Shown: one piece after another, positions 16,462 through 26,073 of the stretch
Position numbering within the stretch: position 1 is the first letter of the stretch
Layout of the letters: each line of letters begins with the position of its first letter
Origin: Morganella sibonii
GTDB taxonomy: Bacteria; Pseudomonadota; Gammaproteobacteria; Enterobacterales; Enterobacteriaceae
NCBI RefSeq assembly: GCF_040560245.1
Contig: NZ_JAKMWP010000001.1
Length of the DNA: 64,000 nucleotides
Direction: 5' to 3' (one strand)
Translations under genes and position numbers: made by a program
The notes under the pieces: generated by a model
Databases searched by the model: none
Told to the model about the DNA's origin: nothing
Seen by the model: only the letters and a program-made list of their open reading frames with translations

Positions 16462-18102
16462 TTACTGATTTTCCTGATAAATTTTGATTTCAACACGGCG
16501 ATTTTTTTCTCTGCCATCCTGAGAATCATTATCTGCAACCGGATTTTGGGAACCTAAGCCACGGGTAACAAAATGGGTATCAGGAAATCCGGAGGATTCC
16601 TGTAACCAGTGTTTTACCTGCTCAGCCCGGTTCAGTGATAAATTAATGTTAATTTTGTCATTGCCGGTATTATCGGTATAGCCTTCAATTAAAATTTTCA
16701 CATCCGGATTTTGTTTGATAAACGTTAATAACGGCATCAGATATTCTGTGCTTTCTTTTTTTAACTGTGAACTACCGGTGTCAAAGACAATATTTTTATC
16801 ATGGGCCACATAGAGCGGGCTACGGGAAAACTCTGTAATTGATTTATCCAGTTTATTGATAAAGAGAGCAGGTGACGTTAATTCCATGATAAAAAAATGC
16901 GGTTTTTCATGCTGAGAAATAGCAGCGGATAATTTTTTCATCTGCTGAATAATAGCAACACGCTGTTGTAATGCATTGGGTGGTGTGGCCTCAAATTTAC
17001 TGACAAGGTCATTAACTATCGCATTACGCTGAATATTAAACTCGAGTGACCAGAGCAGGCTTCCTGTTATTACTCCGGTAATCAGTACCGGAATAAGCAG
17101 CAATAAATAGCGTTGCTTTTTATAAGGAACCGGCGTCATTTCAATCATCTGTTTTTTGATCTGCGGCGGTGGTTCCCCGATATTTACAGGTAATGGCGGA
17201 AGCGTGAGATAAGACGAGATCAGCGGCAGCAGTGCAAATTTTTTCTGAACCCAGCGGGACCAGGCACCATGGCGTGTCGGGCCGTTTCCGTAATCAGAAA
17301 ACATCAGATTGGTAAAGCTGAGGACGCTTTCAGAAAACAGGGATTCTATTTCTGCCATCAGACCGGCTTCATCCAGCCAGTTCAGTGTGGACAGTGCCAG
17401 TGCATTACGGTGCTGTGCGGCAACCGGATGAGGCCGCCGGTAAACTGTATTCAGTTCTTTGCGCAGCACGGTGATCTCATCACGGAATGGTTTGGGCTGA
17501 GTATCATAAAGATTAAATTGTCCGACCCAGATCGCGTTATCCGGATCATGGGCACACCGCTGGCTGCTCAGGCGTGAATAAATGATTAACGTGCAGGGAA
17601 TTTGCTGTTCAAACTGACTGCGGGAAAAGGAATTTTTCCAGCCCGTCAATTTATTCATCAAAAGGGCATCAGAATCATTACCATCCGGTAATACCGGGAA
17701 GACAGCACTAATCTGATAATGGCGATGTTTCTGACTGATAGCCGCAACCTGTTTGTGAATATCCTCAGGCTTGTTTATCAGCATCCAGATAATCCGGTTA
17801 TCAAACCGGAGCGTGTCAGCCTCATCCTGCCGGCTGAACCAGGCTTTAGCATAGGGCCCGAGAATAAAGACAATTTCCGGTGCCGTTGTGGTATCTGCTT
17901 CGTTGTCATCATGAATCACCACCTCTGAATGTTCTCTGAGACGGACAGCAAAAAGAACCGCGATGATAAACAGTGCGATACACAATCCGCTCAGCCAGAT
18001 AAACAGATGCGCTTTATCATAAACAGCGAGTCCTGCCTGCGTGAGAGCAAGAAGACTGAATAAAATAATCAGCCATTTTTTTACAGTGGCAAAATTTTTC
18101 AT
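16462..18102 (-). CDS. tagL: T6SS peptidoglycan-binding anchor, TagL/SciZ-like
   Basis: The 546-residue protein has two membrane segments near the start (about 9-28 and 31-52), a cytoplasmic domain, a third segment at about 330-350, and a C-terminal OmpA-type peptidoglycan-binding domain with LIEGYTDNTGNDKINI and LSLNRAEQVKHWL, ending in NRRVEIKIY. This three-segment plus OmpA layout is that of TagL (SciZ), which anchors the T6SS membrane complex to the cell wall when TssL lacks its own OmpA domain. It abuts the tssL2 gene directly. Here a second TssL with a fused OmpA domain also exists (38543-39925). Confidence 0.8.
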   Translation of the reverse strand: MKNFATVKKWLIILFSLLALTQAGLAVYDKAHLFIWLSGLCIALFIIAVLFAVRLREHSEVVIHDDNEADTTTAPEIVFILGPYAKAWFSRQDEADTLRFDNRIIWMLINKPEDIHKQVAAISQKHRHYQISAVFPVLPDGNDSDALLMNKLTGWKNSFSRSQFEQQIPCTLIIYSRLSSQRCAHDPDNAIWVGQFNLYDTQPKPFRDEITVLRKELNTVYRRPHPVAAQHRNALALSTLNWLDEAGLMAEIESLFSESVLSFTNLMFSDYGNGPTRHGAWSRWVQKKFALLPLISSYLTLPPLPVNIGEPPPQIKKQMIEMTPVPYKKQRYLLLLIPVLITGVITGSLLWSLEFNIQRNAIVNDLVSKFEATPPNALQQRVAIIQQMKKLSAAISQHEKPHFFIMELTSPALFINKLDKSITEFSRSPLYVAHDKNIVFDTGSSQLKKESTEYLMPLLTFIKQNPDVKILIEGYTDNTGNDKININLSLNRAEQVKHWLQESSGFPDTHFVTRGLGSQNPVADNDSQDGREKNRRVEIKIYQENQ

Positions 18103-18735
18103 TTAAATCAGGGTATCCAGTGTGTCACGAATATAGAGCCCGGTAAAAATCAGAATCGATATCAGGCAAAGGATCTCTGCGGCAAAAATAAGCGGCATAT
18201 TGACTGTCCGGTAGGTTACCGGTGCCGGATACTCCGGTGCCGGTGGTGTTTCAGGTACCGGTGGTGCCACTGGTTTCGCGGCCGGCAGTACAGGCAGCCG
18301 TTTTTCAAATAACGGAATAACCGGTTTCAGTACGGTTTTATATTCCGGTAATCCGGACAGCCGCAGCGCCATCTGATAAGCCGGTAAAAAAACCGCGTTG
18401 CGTTTTACATCAGAAAAAAGTGTCAGTTGTTCCGCAACATCAAAAGGTTCCCGATCAAAACCGTAGAAATAATTTTCCAGTAAATAAGGCGCCCAGGAGA
18501 GCTGCTGGCTGTCGGTGTATTTGAGGATGATTTTATCCAGATAAATACAGAGCAGCCGGCAGAAGTTCTCAGAATGCACAAAATAAGGATCTTCCAGTTC
18601 CAGACAATCACGAAACTGCTGAACCGATGTTGATAAGTTCAGTTGTAATTCTGATAAAGAGGGGATAATTGCCTCCAAATCAATAAGTGCATCAATGCAC
18701 ATTATCTTATTGAAGACATCCTGACTGTTTACCAT
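18103..18735 (-). CDS. tssL: TssL-type (DotU/IcmH) protein without OmpA domain
   Basis: From the ATG at 18735 the protein has 210 residues. It resembles the cytoplasmic hook domain of TssL (LENYFYGFDREPF and an all-helical fold), a Pro-rich linker (about 150-170) and one C-terminal membrane segment (about 178-202). There is no peptidoglycan-binding domain, which the neighbouring tagL would supply. The start overlaps the stop of the glycosyltransferase gene (the ATG precedes the TAA by a few bases), with GTGGAGAAAG as ribosome site, so translation is coupled. A frame extending ten residues further upstream is open but less likely used. Confidence 0.75.
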   Translation of the reverse strand: MVNSQDVFNKIMCIDALIDLEAIIPSLSELQLNLSTSVQQFRDCLELEDPYFVHSENFCRLLCIYLDKIILKYTDSQQLSWAPYLLENYFYGFDREPFDVAEQLTLFSDVKRNAVFLPAYQMALRLSGLPEYKTVLKPVIPLFEKRLPVLPAAKPVAPPVPETPPAPEYPAPVTYRTVNMPLIFAAEILCLISILIFTGLYIRDTLDTLI

Positions 18736-20075
18736 ACTTTCTCCACGGTTTCTCCCCAGCCGCACTCCGTAAAGAAAGGTGCCAGCCGGAGTTTTTTAGG
18801 AACAAGGTGGGTTTTATCTTTCAGTTTTATTTCGAACTGATAGATATTTTGATCATCACCGGATTCCTGCCTGGTTAATTCTTCGGATGTCAGTCGTTGC
18901 ATGGCAATAAGCTGATTGTCTTCGGTAAAAATACCTAATGACCAGTAATCAATATTATCGTCATTTGCGCTTAATTCAGATTTGTTAATTTTAATCGTCT
19001 GGCAATAGTCACTGTATAACTGAGCTATCCATGCTTCCCGTGATGCCGGAATATAATCAAAATAACACGGTTTAGTATTACTCAGCAGTTCTTTGACTAT
19101 CAGTTGTTCACTGAACATTATACCGGTTAAGTATTCATATTCTTCCAGTGTCCGCTCTGTACCTAAACTATATTTCCCGAGGATGATATCATCAGAATGC
19201 TGAATACCTAATACCTGACGAACCCGCTCTTTTGATAATTGATCCCGTTCAAACCAGCTTTTTTCAACCACTTTTTTTTCTTTTTTCTCCTGGGTATGGT
19301 CTCCCCAGATTCGGTCGCAACCAGAGCGGCTGTAAAAATGATACAAAAATATTTTGTTGGGATAGATAACATCATAGCCGTGAGTAAATGCTCTTGCGGA
19401 CATTGATATTTCTTCCCCCAGGAAAAATACCTGCGGGTCATTGGGAACATCAAGTACAAACTGACCCGCTGCAAAAGTAAAACCACCGGCTAAAAAACAT
19501 CCCCGGGCATATTGTTTATTATCAAGAAATGCGATTGGGTTAAAAGAAGGAATGTCACCGTCATTAAACTGATTAAATACCATTCTGGCAAAGGTCTCAT
19601 GACGGACTTCTTCTTTATCCTCTGTCGCCGGGGTATACGCGGGCGGATAGCCGGATACAATTGGTTTTCTGAAATCTTTTTTCAAAGACAGATAGTATTC
19701 AATCAGTCTGCTATCCCAGTCCGGAATAAAACGACAGTGAGAATCTATCTGAAGAAAATAGTCTTCATCAGTATAGTATTGTTCACAGCAGTGTCTGGCC
19801 CAGCATGCGCCCTGAGCCTGATAATATTGTACAAAGTGAACATTGATTGTTGCCCCCTGATAATTCAGACGGATAACATCCGGATTACTTTCAGAATAGT
19901 CTTTTTCTGTCGCACCTGCATCAGTAAAAACAGAAAAATCACGTTTTTCATCCTGCCAGCATACAGAGATAAATAATTTCTCCGGACTGGCGGAATTTTC
20001 AACCATATTCTTCAGTGTCGGGATTAATTCGGAATCCCGGTAACTGGCTATACTGATAAAGATTGTATTTTTCAT
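18729..20075 (-). CDS. GlcNAc-transferase-like glycosyltransferase (GT60/Skp1-type)
   Basis: The 448-residue protein starts IFISIASYRDSELIPTLKNM and contains the signature blocks of the GlcNAc glycosyltransferase family (PF11397, Skp1-modifying type). They are FLQIDSHCRFIPDWDSRLI (with a DxH metal motif), a Cys-rich gap CFLAGGFTFAAGQF, and FFLGEEISMSARAFTHGYDV. Relatives add GlcNAc to hydroxyproline or Thr on proteins. It has no signal peptide or membrane segment and should act in the cytoplasm. It is inside the T6SS operon: 12 bases after the adhesin gene and overlapping tssL2. The last 100 residues look like a separate accessory domain. Its protein target is unknown; Thr-Pro-rich VgrG is a candidate by inference. 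Confidence 0.8.
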   Translation of the reverse strand: MKNTIFISIASYRDSELIPTLKNMVENSASPEKLFISVCWQDEKRDFSVFTDAGATEKDYSESNPDVIRLNYQGATINVHFVQYYQAQGACWARHCCEQYYTDEDYFLQIDSHCRFIPDWDSRLIEYYLSLKKDFRKPIVSGYPPAYTPATEDKEEVRHETFARMVFNQFNDGDIPSFNPIAFLDNKQYARGCFLAGGFTFAAGQFVLDVPNDPQVFFLGEEISMSARAFTHGYDVIYPNKIFLYHFYSRSGCDRIWGDHTQEKKEKKVVEKSWFERDQLSKERVRQVLGIQHSDDIILGKYSLGTERTLEEYEYLTGIMFSEQLIVKELLSNTKPCYFDYIPASREAWIAQLYSDYCQTIKINKSELSANDDNIDYWSLGIFTEDNQLIAMQRLTSEELTRQESGDDQNIYQFEIKLKDKTHLVPKKLRLAPFFTECGWGETVEKVW

Positions 20076-20087
20076 AATGCATTTCTG

Positions 20088-21101
20088 CTATTTAATATCC
20101 AGAGTAATAATAGCGGATGCATTAAACTTACCTTGTGCAGGGTAAGGTGAACCATCTGCTTTTTTGAGTTTTGCTTTCCAGCGGAAACTGGCTTTTTGTC
20201 CACTGGGAAAATTAGTTAAATTTATTTTAGTAGAATTATCTACATTGATAGGGATATTGTTAGTGTCTGTTATTTCAATAATTAATGAATCATCCTTGTT
20301 ATTGCTGTCTGTTACTCTAATGTATTTATTATCACTGGTTCTTTTATCTGCCCTAATAGAGGCTGTAATATCATAGTTGCCGTAATCTGTTTTACAGTTT
20401 ATCCCAAAACTAAAAGGTTTTGCCACTCCGCTCCGGATATCAGCTGAATTGACATTACCGAAATCCACAGGCTCCGGGCGATCAACCGTACAGACAGGAA
20501 TACCTGTAATGTAAATGTTACTTATGGCATAAATTGCAATATTAGTATCTTCTATCTTGTTATACCCAACAATTCCCTGGTTTAATAATAAATTATTATC
20601 AGGGGAACGGGTATTTAGCTTAACATTGTTACTTAATTTATAAAAAAAAGCATTTAAGCGACCTCTGTATGAATCAACAAGTACAAAATTTGAATTTGGA
20701 TTATCAGATTTTTTAATTAAGAATCTGTCTCTTGGTAAGGGCCCCAGGCTAGTACCATTTGGAGCCGATGACATAAATTTCACACCAATTCCCTCAATAT
20801 TGGTTTTATACATCTTGTCATATCCGGGGTAAGGGACATACGAACTGAGCAAAGGCCGGACGCCATAAGCCGTATTACCGGGGCAGCTATGCCGGACCTC
20901 TGTACTAAGTGAAGGAGATACAGCTACGCCAATTGGTGTGTCAGAGCTGGCTTTGAGATCAGCTCTCAATTGGATTATATCGGTTGTTGCGATCAGTGTT
21001 TCAGCTACAAAACCCGCAGGATCTAGTGCGGTACATTCAACCGCCAGCGCATTACCTGACATTCCCAGTGCGGCCAGTGCGGCCAGTAATTTTATCTTCA
21101 T
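20088..21101 (-). CDS. two-domain fimbrial tip adhesin
   Basis: The 337-residue protein has a Sec signal peptide (about 1-20, ending ALA-VE), an N-terminal lectin-like domain of about 190 residues with three cysteines, and a C-terminal pilin domain. The pilin domain shows CTVDRPEPVDFGNV, a paired FGINCKTD cysteine and the final GKFNASAIITLDI beta strand used for donor-strand exchange. This is the build of FimH- or MrpH-like adhesins. The start overlaps the tssA stop by four bases (ATGA). No chaperone or usher lies on this strand; those genes are at 29537-32961 behind clpV. The receptor is not predictable. Confidence 0.8.
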   Translation of the reverse strand: MKIKLLAALAALGMSGNALAVECTALDPAGFVAETLIATTDIIQLRADLKASSDTPIGVAVSPSLSTEVRHSCPGNTAYGVRPLLSSYVPYPGYDKMYKTNIEGIGVKFMSSAPNGTSLGPLPRDRFLIKKSDNPNSNFVLVDSYRGRLNAFFYKLSNNVKLNTRSPDNNLLLNQGIVGYNKIEDTNIAIYAISNIYITGIPVCTVDRPEPVDFGNVNSADIRSGVAKPFSFGINCKTDYGNYDITASIRADKRTSDNKYIRVTDSNNKDDSLIIEITDTNNIPINVDNSTKINLTNFPSGQKASFRWKAKLKKADGSPYPAQGKFNASAIITLDIK

Positions 21102-22231
21102 GACATATCCTTATTGATATCCAAAACAGCGAGCATGTCAGCGGGGAATAATTTACTGAGCTGAAAGAAGTTTTTCCCTGCCGCTTCTTCGGCATACCTC
21201 AGCAGTAAAATAATCGGGTTACCGGGTTCGGTTTGCTGAAACCATGCCCGCACTTCACGGATCCTTTCGAGGGCATCCTGCCGGGTGTTAATGACTTTGT
21301 CGCGATAGACAACCCGTTCGGTTGTCACCGTCGTACTATCGCCGTCAACGACGGTTTCTGTTGTGCTGCGGACAGAATCCGATGACTGACTGCGGGCTTC
21401 ATCCGCCGGGTCATCCCCGGCAAAGACTAATTCAGAGGTTAAATCGGCATCACCATCAGGGGAAACACCGGTTGGCAGTTTTTTGCCGTTAGCGGTCAGA
21501 TCTTTATTGAATAACGACAGTACCTGAGTCAGTGCCGGAAGTGCCGGTGTTTCATTTTCCAGCGTTTCCCGGGTCAGTTTTTTGATGGCGTCCAGAATCA
21601 GGGCGGCATTATTAAGGGAGGCGAGTGTTTTATCATTATTCAGGCGCCATTCATTCAGAATACCGGTGACACTCTCTTCCGCGAGGGCATTTTCTTCTTT
21701 CGGAATGGCAAAGGCGCGTTCAACGTCTTTGATGGTCAGCTGCAGTCCGTTGATCTTAGGCAGTGTCATCTGCCGTAAATCCAGCATAAAGCCATCCGTA
21801 TCTTCCAGTTCGGAAATGGCATTGGCACGCATAAACGGCTCAAATTCACCCTCGTCGTAAAGCTGAGGATGAATTTCATTCGGAAAGTCTTTCAGCAGCT
21901 GATACAGCGCGATAAGCCCTTCTTCCAGGGCAAACAGACCAATCTGGCGGCTGCGGGCACGGATTAACAGAACGACCAGGCGGATATGCTTACTTTTTTT
22001 CAGCAGTTCCAGACAGTCACTTTCAATTTCCCGCCAGTTAACCGGTTCTGTTGTTTCGACAAAATCACCGTATTCCGCGCCCATTTTGGGTGCCATTTTG
22101 GACTGTAATGTGATGTATAACGGGTCATATTCGATACTTTCGCCGCAGACGAACTTCCCTTCCAGCGGCGTAAGGATTTCTGTATAAAAATCAGACTGAA
22201 AAGTAGATTGTAGTTCTTCGCTCACGGTCAT
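21098..22231 (-). CDS. tssA: T6SS protein TssA
   Basis: The 377-residue protein has an N-terminal ImpA domain: LTPLEGKFVCGESIEYDP, then VNWREIESDCLELLKKSKHIRLVVLL in segments. An acidic, Ser/Thr-rich linker (about 235-310) and a C-terminal ImpA-like helical end (RYAEEAAGKNFFQLSKLFP) follow. TssA primes baseplate and tail assembly. It lies 28 bases after tssG and overlaps the adhesin gene by four bases. The final helix ends MLAVLDI, consistent with short-tail TssA variants. Confidence 0.9.
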   Translation of the reverse strand: MTVSEELQSTFQSDFYTEILTPLEGKFVCGESIEYDPLYITLQSKMAPKMGAEYGDFVETTEPVNWREIESDCLELLKKSKHIRLVVLLIRARSRQIGLFALEEGLIALYQLLKDFPNEIHPQLYDEGEFEPFMRANAISELEDTDGFMLDLRQMTLPKINGLQLTIKDVERAFAIPKEENALAEESVTGILNEWRLNNDKTLASLNNAALILDAIKKLTRETLENETPALPALTQVLSLFNKDLTANGKKLPTGVSPDGDADLTSELVFAGDDPADEARSQSSDSVRSTTETVVDGDSTTVTTERVVYRDKVINTRQDALERIREVRAWFQQTEPGNPIILLLRYAEEAAGKNFFQLSKLFPADMLAVLDINKDMS

Positions 22232-22259
22232 TATTCCATTATCGGTTAAATGTGACGGC

Positions 22260-23276
22260 TCAGTTCAGGTGAGTTTCAGGATCAAAACTCATACCGGATA
22301 TCGGTTCATCCTGTTTCTCCCGCGGCAGCCAGGCGGCATAACCCAGCTGATGGCTGCCGTCGAGGTTAGCCCGGGGAACCGCATCGGGTGCCAGCACCAG
22401 CTGAACATCCCAGGCATACTCAAAGCCAACAAAGTTACGGACCCACTCTTTGAGAATCGGCAGATCCTCTCCCCACAAACTGAAGCGCATATATTGTTCC
22501 AGCGTTAACGGACCCAGAATCAGACTGAATTTGTGTTGTCTGTCCTGAACGGTATTGCCCAGAATGGCGCCTTCTGACAACAGTAATGAGGAGTTCAGAT
22601 CCCCCATCCGGGTCTGATCGGCCGTTTCCAGAAAAATCCATTGTTTGGTGTATTCCTGCAACTGAACCCGGATATCAAAGTAATACTCCAGTGCACCGGA
22701 CAGACCTTCAGGATTGCGCGCCTCCCGGATCAGATGAGATGAAGAGGAGAGGCGGGCGTGTGTCGGCAGTACGGAGTTACAGATTTCATCCGGTACCAGG
22801 CCGATGAGAGCGCCGATATAAAAAGAAAATTGCTCATCATCCTTGCGATCAAGGGTGGCGACGTCCTGTGAAACAAACCAGTTCCGGTAAAACAGAGACA
22901 GTGCGCGGTGGTGAAAGATATTCACAAAATCACGCAGCAGGGTGTCCTGATGTTCAAGCCGGATAAAGGCCTGTTCGGTAAAGTTAACCGGCATCGCTCC
23001 CTGCGGTCCCCAAATGCCGAGACTGTAGAGATCGATATGGCACAAGTTACCTTCGTGATAGATATCGGCTATCTCACGCGGCGCGAAAGCCATATTGGGT
23101 GTCTGTCCCAGCCGGTAAGGCTCCTGCTGAGGACGTGCTGCCGTTCCGACGGGCGGCATATCGGGATATTTCGCCGCGACGGCCCGCATCAGGCTGATAA
23201 AGCCGCTTTTCCACGGCTCTTCTTCGTTATACCAGCGCGACAGGTCGCTTAACATATTGTGATGCAGATGGCTCAT
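22260..23276 (-). CDS. tssG: T6SS baseplate protein TssG
   Basis: The 338-residue protein matches TssG: FSPREIADIYHEG-like segment, NIFHHRALSLFYRNWF, the IGLVPDEICNSVLPTHARL region and FRFSLWGEDLPIL-type end (here MRFSLWG). TssG forms the baseplate wedge with TssF, TssE and TssK. Its ATG overlaps the tssF stop (TAATG), a coupling seen in many T6SS loci. Confidence 0.9.
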   Translation of the reverse strand: MSHLHHNMLSDLSRWYNEEEPWKSGFISLMRAVAAKYPDMPPVGTAARPQQEPYRLGQTPNMAFAPREIADIYHEGNLCHIDLYSLGIWGPQGAMPVNFTEQAFIRLEHQDTLLRDFVNIFHHRALSLFYRNWFVSQDVATLDRKDDEQFSFYIGALIGLVPDEICNSVLPTHARLSSSSHLIREARNPEGLSGALEYYFDIRVQLQEYTKQWIFLETADQTRMGDLNSSLLLSEGAILGNTVQDRQHKFSLILGPLTLEQYMRFSLWGEDLPILKEWVRNFVGFEYAWDVQLVLAPDAVPRANLDGSHQLGYAAWLPREKQDEPISGMSFDPETHLN

Positions 23277-25153
23277 TACAGAATCCCGCGTTTACCCGGC
23301 CTTGGCGCCCATTTGGCAACAAGGCCGCGTTGCATTGAATGCAGTTCTGTCTCGGTAAAGACGTTTACTGCCGCGTGACGGGATAAGTAGTTTTCCATCA
23401 CTAACCCGAATAAATAAGGACTTAACCCGGAAAAACCGACTTCATCCACAGTCAGAACACACTGAACACCACGGCCGTAGACCAGCAATTCATTGCCCGG
23501 CAACCGGCGGACAACCGGTTTGGTTTTACTGCCGACCAGACTGTCAATTTGTGTCATAGACTCCTGATCTGCCGGACTGACAAACAGACGCAGCAGATTA
23601 CGCAGAGATTCCCCGCCCCGGTTGTGATCCATATCGTGCAGCGGCAGATAGTTAAAACTGAGCTGACGGATAAGCCGCCATGCAGACTCACCACGGGCAA
23701 ACGGCGGATGCGGCGGACTCGGCTGTGATAGGAAATTGGCGCCATACACCGGAACGGAATCTGACAACGTTAAATCATAATCATTGCTCCGGTCGATCAG
23801 GCGGGGGAGGTCGCGGTTAGTAACCAGCGCTTCCACGGAGAGATAACGGATATCGTCATCAAACGGGGCTTCCTGCTGATCGACGAGGGAAATAAAGACT
23901 TCAGTACCGATATACGGCGTCAGCGTCTCATATTTACGGCGTGCACTTCCGTTGGCGCGGGTTTCCCTGCGCAGCGAGAAATAACGGCCGAAGTTTCCGG
24001 AATCGCTGTGGCGGGTCTGATAAATCGGGTTGAAAATGACCTCACTGCTGTTTTCTGCCTGTTGTCCCATCACTTTGCGGACAGAAAAAACCTCATAATC
24101 CAGCGGCCGGCTGCGATCCGGTACAACGTGAAAATCATTCAGCGCACGGTTAATTTCGATTTTATCGATTCGTTTGGGAAACAGATTGATAACCGGTGTG
24201 CAGAACAGCAGAAAACGATCTTTATCAATATGACTGATAAGATCCTGAGGAAAACGATCCAGCAGAATAATAATTTCCGCTTCATTGGTATCATTATGGC
24301 GCAGAGCATCGCGCAGATGATTGAGGGTAAAGAAATAAAAGCGCTGGCGGCAGGAAAAATATTCCTGAACCAGGTTATGACCGTGGAACATATTCCACTG
24401 AACCGGCAGTAATGCCTGGTCAGGCTGCAGGCCCTCAAAAGAGACACCACCGTTGACGATAGTGGTATCTTTCTTCTCACTGCCGCCGCTGCGGATAATC
24501 ATGGCAACATAATGCGCGTGGATCAGCTCAAAAATATGTGAGACAACGCGTTCGTCACCATCAATATAAAAAGGCAGTTTGTCGAGATTTTCGAGCTGGG
24601 AAAACAGGTTATCGCCGTCAAGCTTCAGTTTTATCCGTAACGCACCTTTCAGGCGCGAATAAGATATTCTGTATTTTTCCAGGCTGGAAATATCCGGCGG
24701 GATTGACGTCAGCCGGACATCTTCGATTTCAACCGGCCATAATGTCAGATCCTGACTGCTGCGGAATTCGCAGCGTGATTGCTCACCCGGCAATAGACGG
24801 GTAAACATCTGACTGTTTTTCGGAACATGATAGCCGTTCGACAAATCACCTTCTTTGGTATTAGGATGCAGCTGAATTACCCCCATTGACGGGGTCTGGG
24901 CATTATAATTGGGGTAAATAACGTCCAGGAAACGCTGGGTAAATTTCGGGAATTCGGCATCCAGTTTTACCTGGGAACGCGCTGAAATAAAACAGAATGC
25001 CTCAATCAGCCGCTCGACATAAGGATCAGCAACTTCAATACCATTCATGCCCAGACGACCGGCGATTTTCGGATGCTTTTCCGCAAACTCACCGGACATT
25101 TCTTTCATAAACGTAAGTTCCCGATTGTAAAAATCAAGAAATTTCTGATCCAC
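23276..25153 (-). CDS. tssF: T6SS baseplate protein TssF
   Basis: The 625-residue protein begins with the TssF signature FYNRELTFMKEMSGEFAEKH followed by HPKIAGRLGM and VERLIEAFCF. The central part has LPFYIDGDERVVSHIFELI, and the C-terminus has FSGLSPYLFGLVMENYLSRH. It begins at GTG after AGAGGTATATCC. It is the first gene of the minus operon and faces clpV across a 920-base AT-rich region. Confidence 0.93.
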   Translation of the reverse strand: MDQKFLDFYNRELTFMKEMSGEFAEKHPKIAGRLGMNGIEVADPYVERLIEAFCFISARSQVKLDAEFPKFTQRFLDVIYPNYNAQTPSMGVIQLHPNTKEGDLSNGYHVPKNSQMFTRLLPGEQSRCEFRSSQDLTLWPVEIEDVRLTSIPPDISSLEKYRISYSRLKGALRIKLKLDGDNLFSQLENLDKLPFYIDGDERVVSHIFELIHAHYVAMIIRSGGSEKKDTTIVNGGVSFEGLQPDQALLPVQWNMFHGHNLVQEYFSCRQRFYFFTLNHLRDALRHNDTNEAEIIILLDRFPQDLISHIDKDRFLLFCTPVINLFPKRIDKIEINRALNDFHVVPDRSRPLDYEVFSVRKVMGQQAENSSEVIFNPIYQTRHSDSGNFGRYFSLRRETRANGSARRKYETLTPYIGTEVFISLVDQQEAPFDDDIRYLSVEALVTNRDLPRLIDRSNDYDLTLSDSVPVYGANFLSQPSPPHPPFARGESAWRLIRQLSFNYLPLHDMDHNRGGESLRNLLRLFVSPADQESMTQIDSLVGSKTKPVVRRLPGNELLVYGRGVQCVLTVDEVGFSGLSPYLFGLVMENYLSRHAAVNVFTETELHSMQRGLVAKWAPRPGKRGIL

Positions 25154-26073
25154 GGATATACCTCTGAAAAGAAATGAATTATGAAGGCAATTATCAGCCT
25201 TAAAAAATAATAAAGATCTAAATATGAAAAGACACTGAATAAACTCTGGTTAAAAATAAAGGTCATACGTTCATACCGATATCGGATAAGTCTGTATTAC
25301 CGTGTTATTACCTTGTGGTAAGGAAATTATATGATGAAAAAATAAGTAATTTTCAATGTGAACATAATGTGATTAATTTATGAATGCCGGGTGTTCATCT
25401 TTTTCGGAGGGCGTTTTTTAGTTTTGATTATATCGATTGTATATTATCCGGGGATATATGCTTAATCATTTCATCCATCGATCTATTTGTATTTAGATTA
25501 ATTATTTATAAGGGTGATATGATAGTTTCCTCACGGAATCCTGGTTTTTTATTTTGTTTTTTATTATTTTATGTTCATTATTGTCATTAACTCTCTGTTT
25601 ATCATTCTTTTAAATTTATCTGACTGGTGTTATTTTTATCTTATTGTTTTTTATTGATTAATCTGTTGTTTTCCTGACCGTTGTCATAAGAATTTTCTAA
25701 ATTGATATATTTATTTTTTCTCGTGGTTGTGTTTTTTTTATTTACATAATAGTCTTGGTGTAAAGACACGAAGTAAACCTCAGGATAGTGTGTAGTGCAT
25801 ATAAGGATTAATGCAGAGCATCAGGATGTTACCTTAAGAATAAACTTAAGGTTAATTCTTATTGTCAGGTAATATTATTTACTTTTATTATGAATCAGCA
25901 TTTCTGAAAACACACTTATGTTTATGTATTCCGGATATGTGTTCATTTAGTTATTTATACGCATGCGTAATTATGCGTAATACATATTGTATTTATAACA
26001 TATTGTGTTTATAAACCGTGCACCTGTTAAGGGTGAATTGTTAGTATAAACAACACTTGATTAGGTAATAATT
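25154..26073. promoter_or_regulatory. AT-rich divergent control region of the T6SS
   Basis: This 920-base spacer between tssF and clpV is far more AT-rich than its neighbours, which is typical of silenced, regulated promoters. It contains a dyad at 25831-25852 (ACCTTAAG, six bases, CTTAAGGT), two ten-base direct repeats ATGCGTAATT/ATGCGTAATA at 25963-25982, and two 16-base direct repeats at 25982-26013. A 68-codon frame at 25384-25590 has no ribosome site or recognisable product and is not annotated as a gene. No sigma-54 promoter was seen. Confidence 0.6.
25982..26013 (+). repeat. two tandem 16-bp direct repeats before clpV
   Basis: ACATATTGTATTTATA is followed at once by ACATATTGTGTTTATA, a single base different. 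They end 60 bases before the clpV start, where a regulator could bind side by side. Confidence 0.65.

Noticed and set aside
25384..25590. 68-codon frame in the T6SS control region
   Set aside because: There is no ribosome site, composition follows the AT-rich background, and no domain is recognisable.
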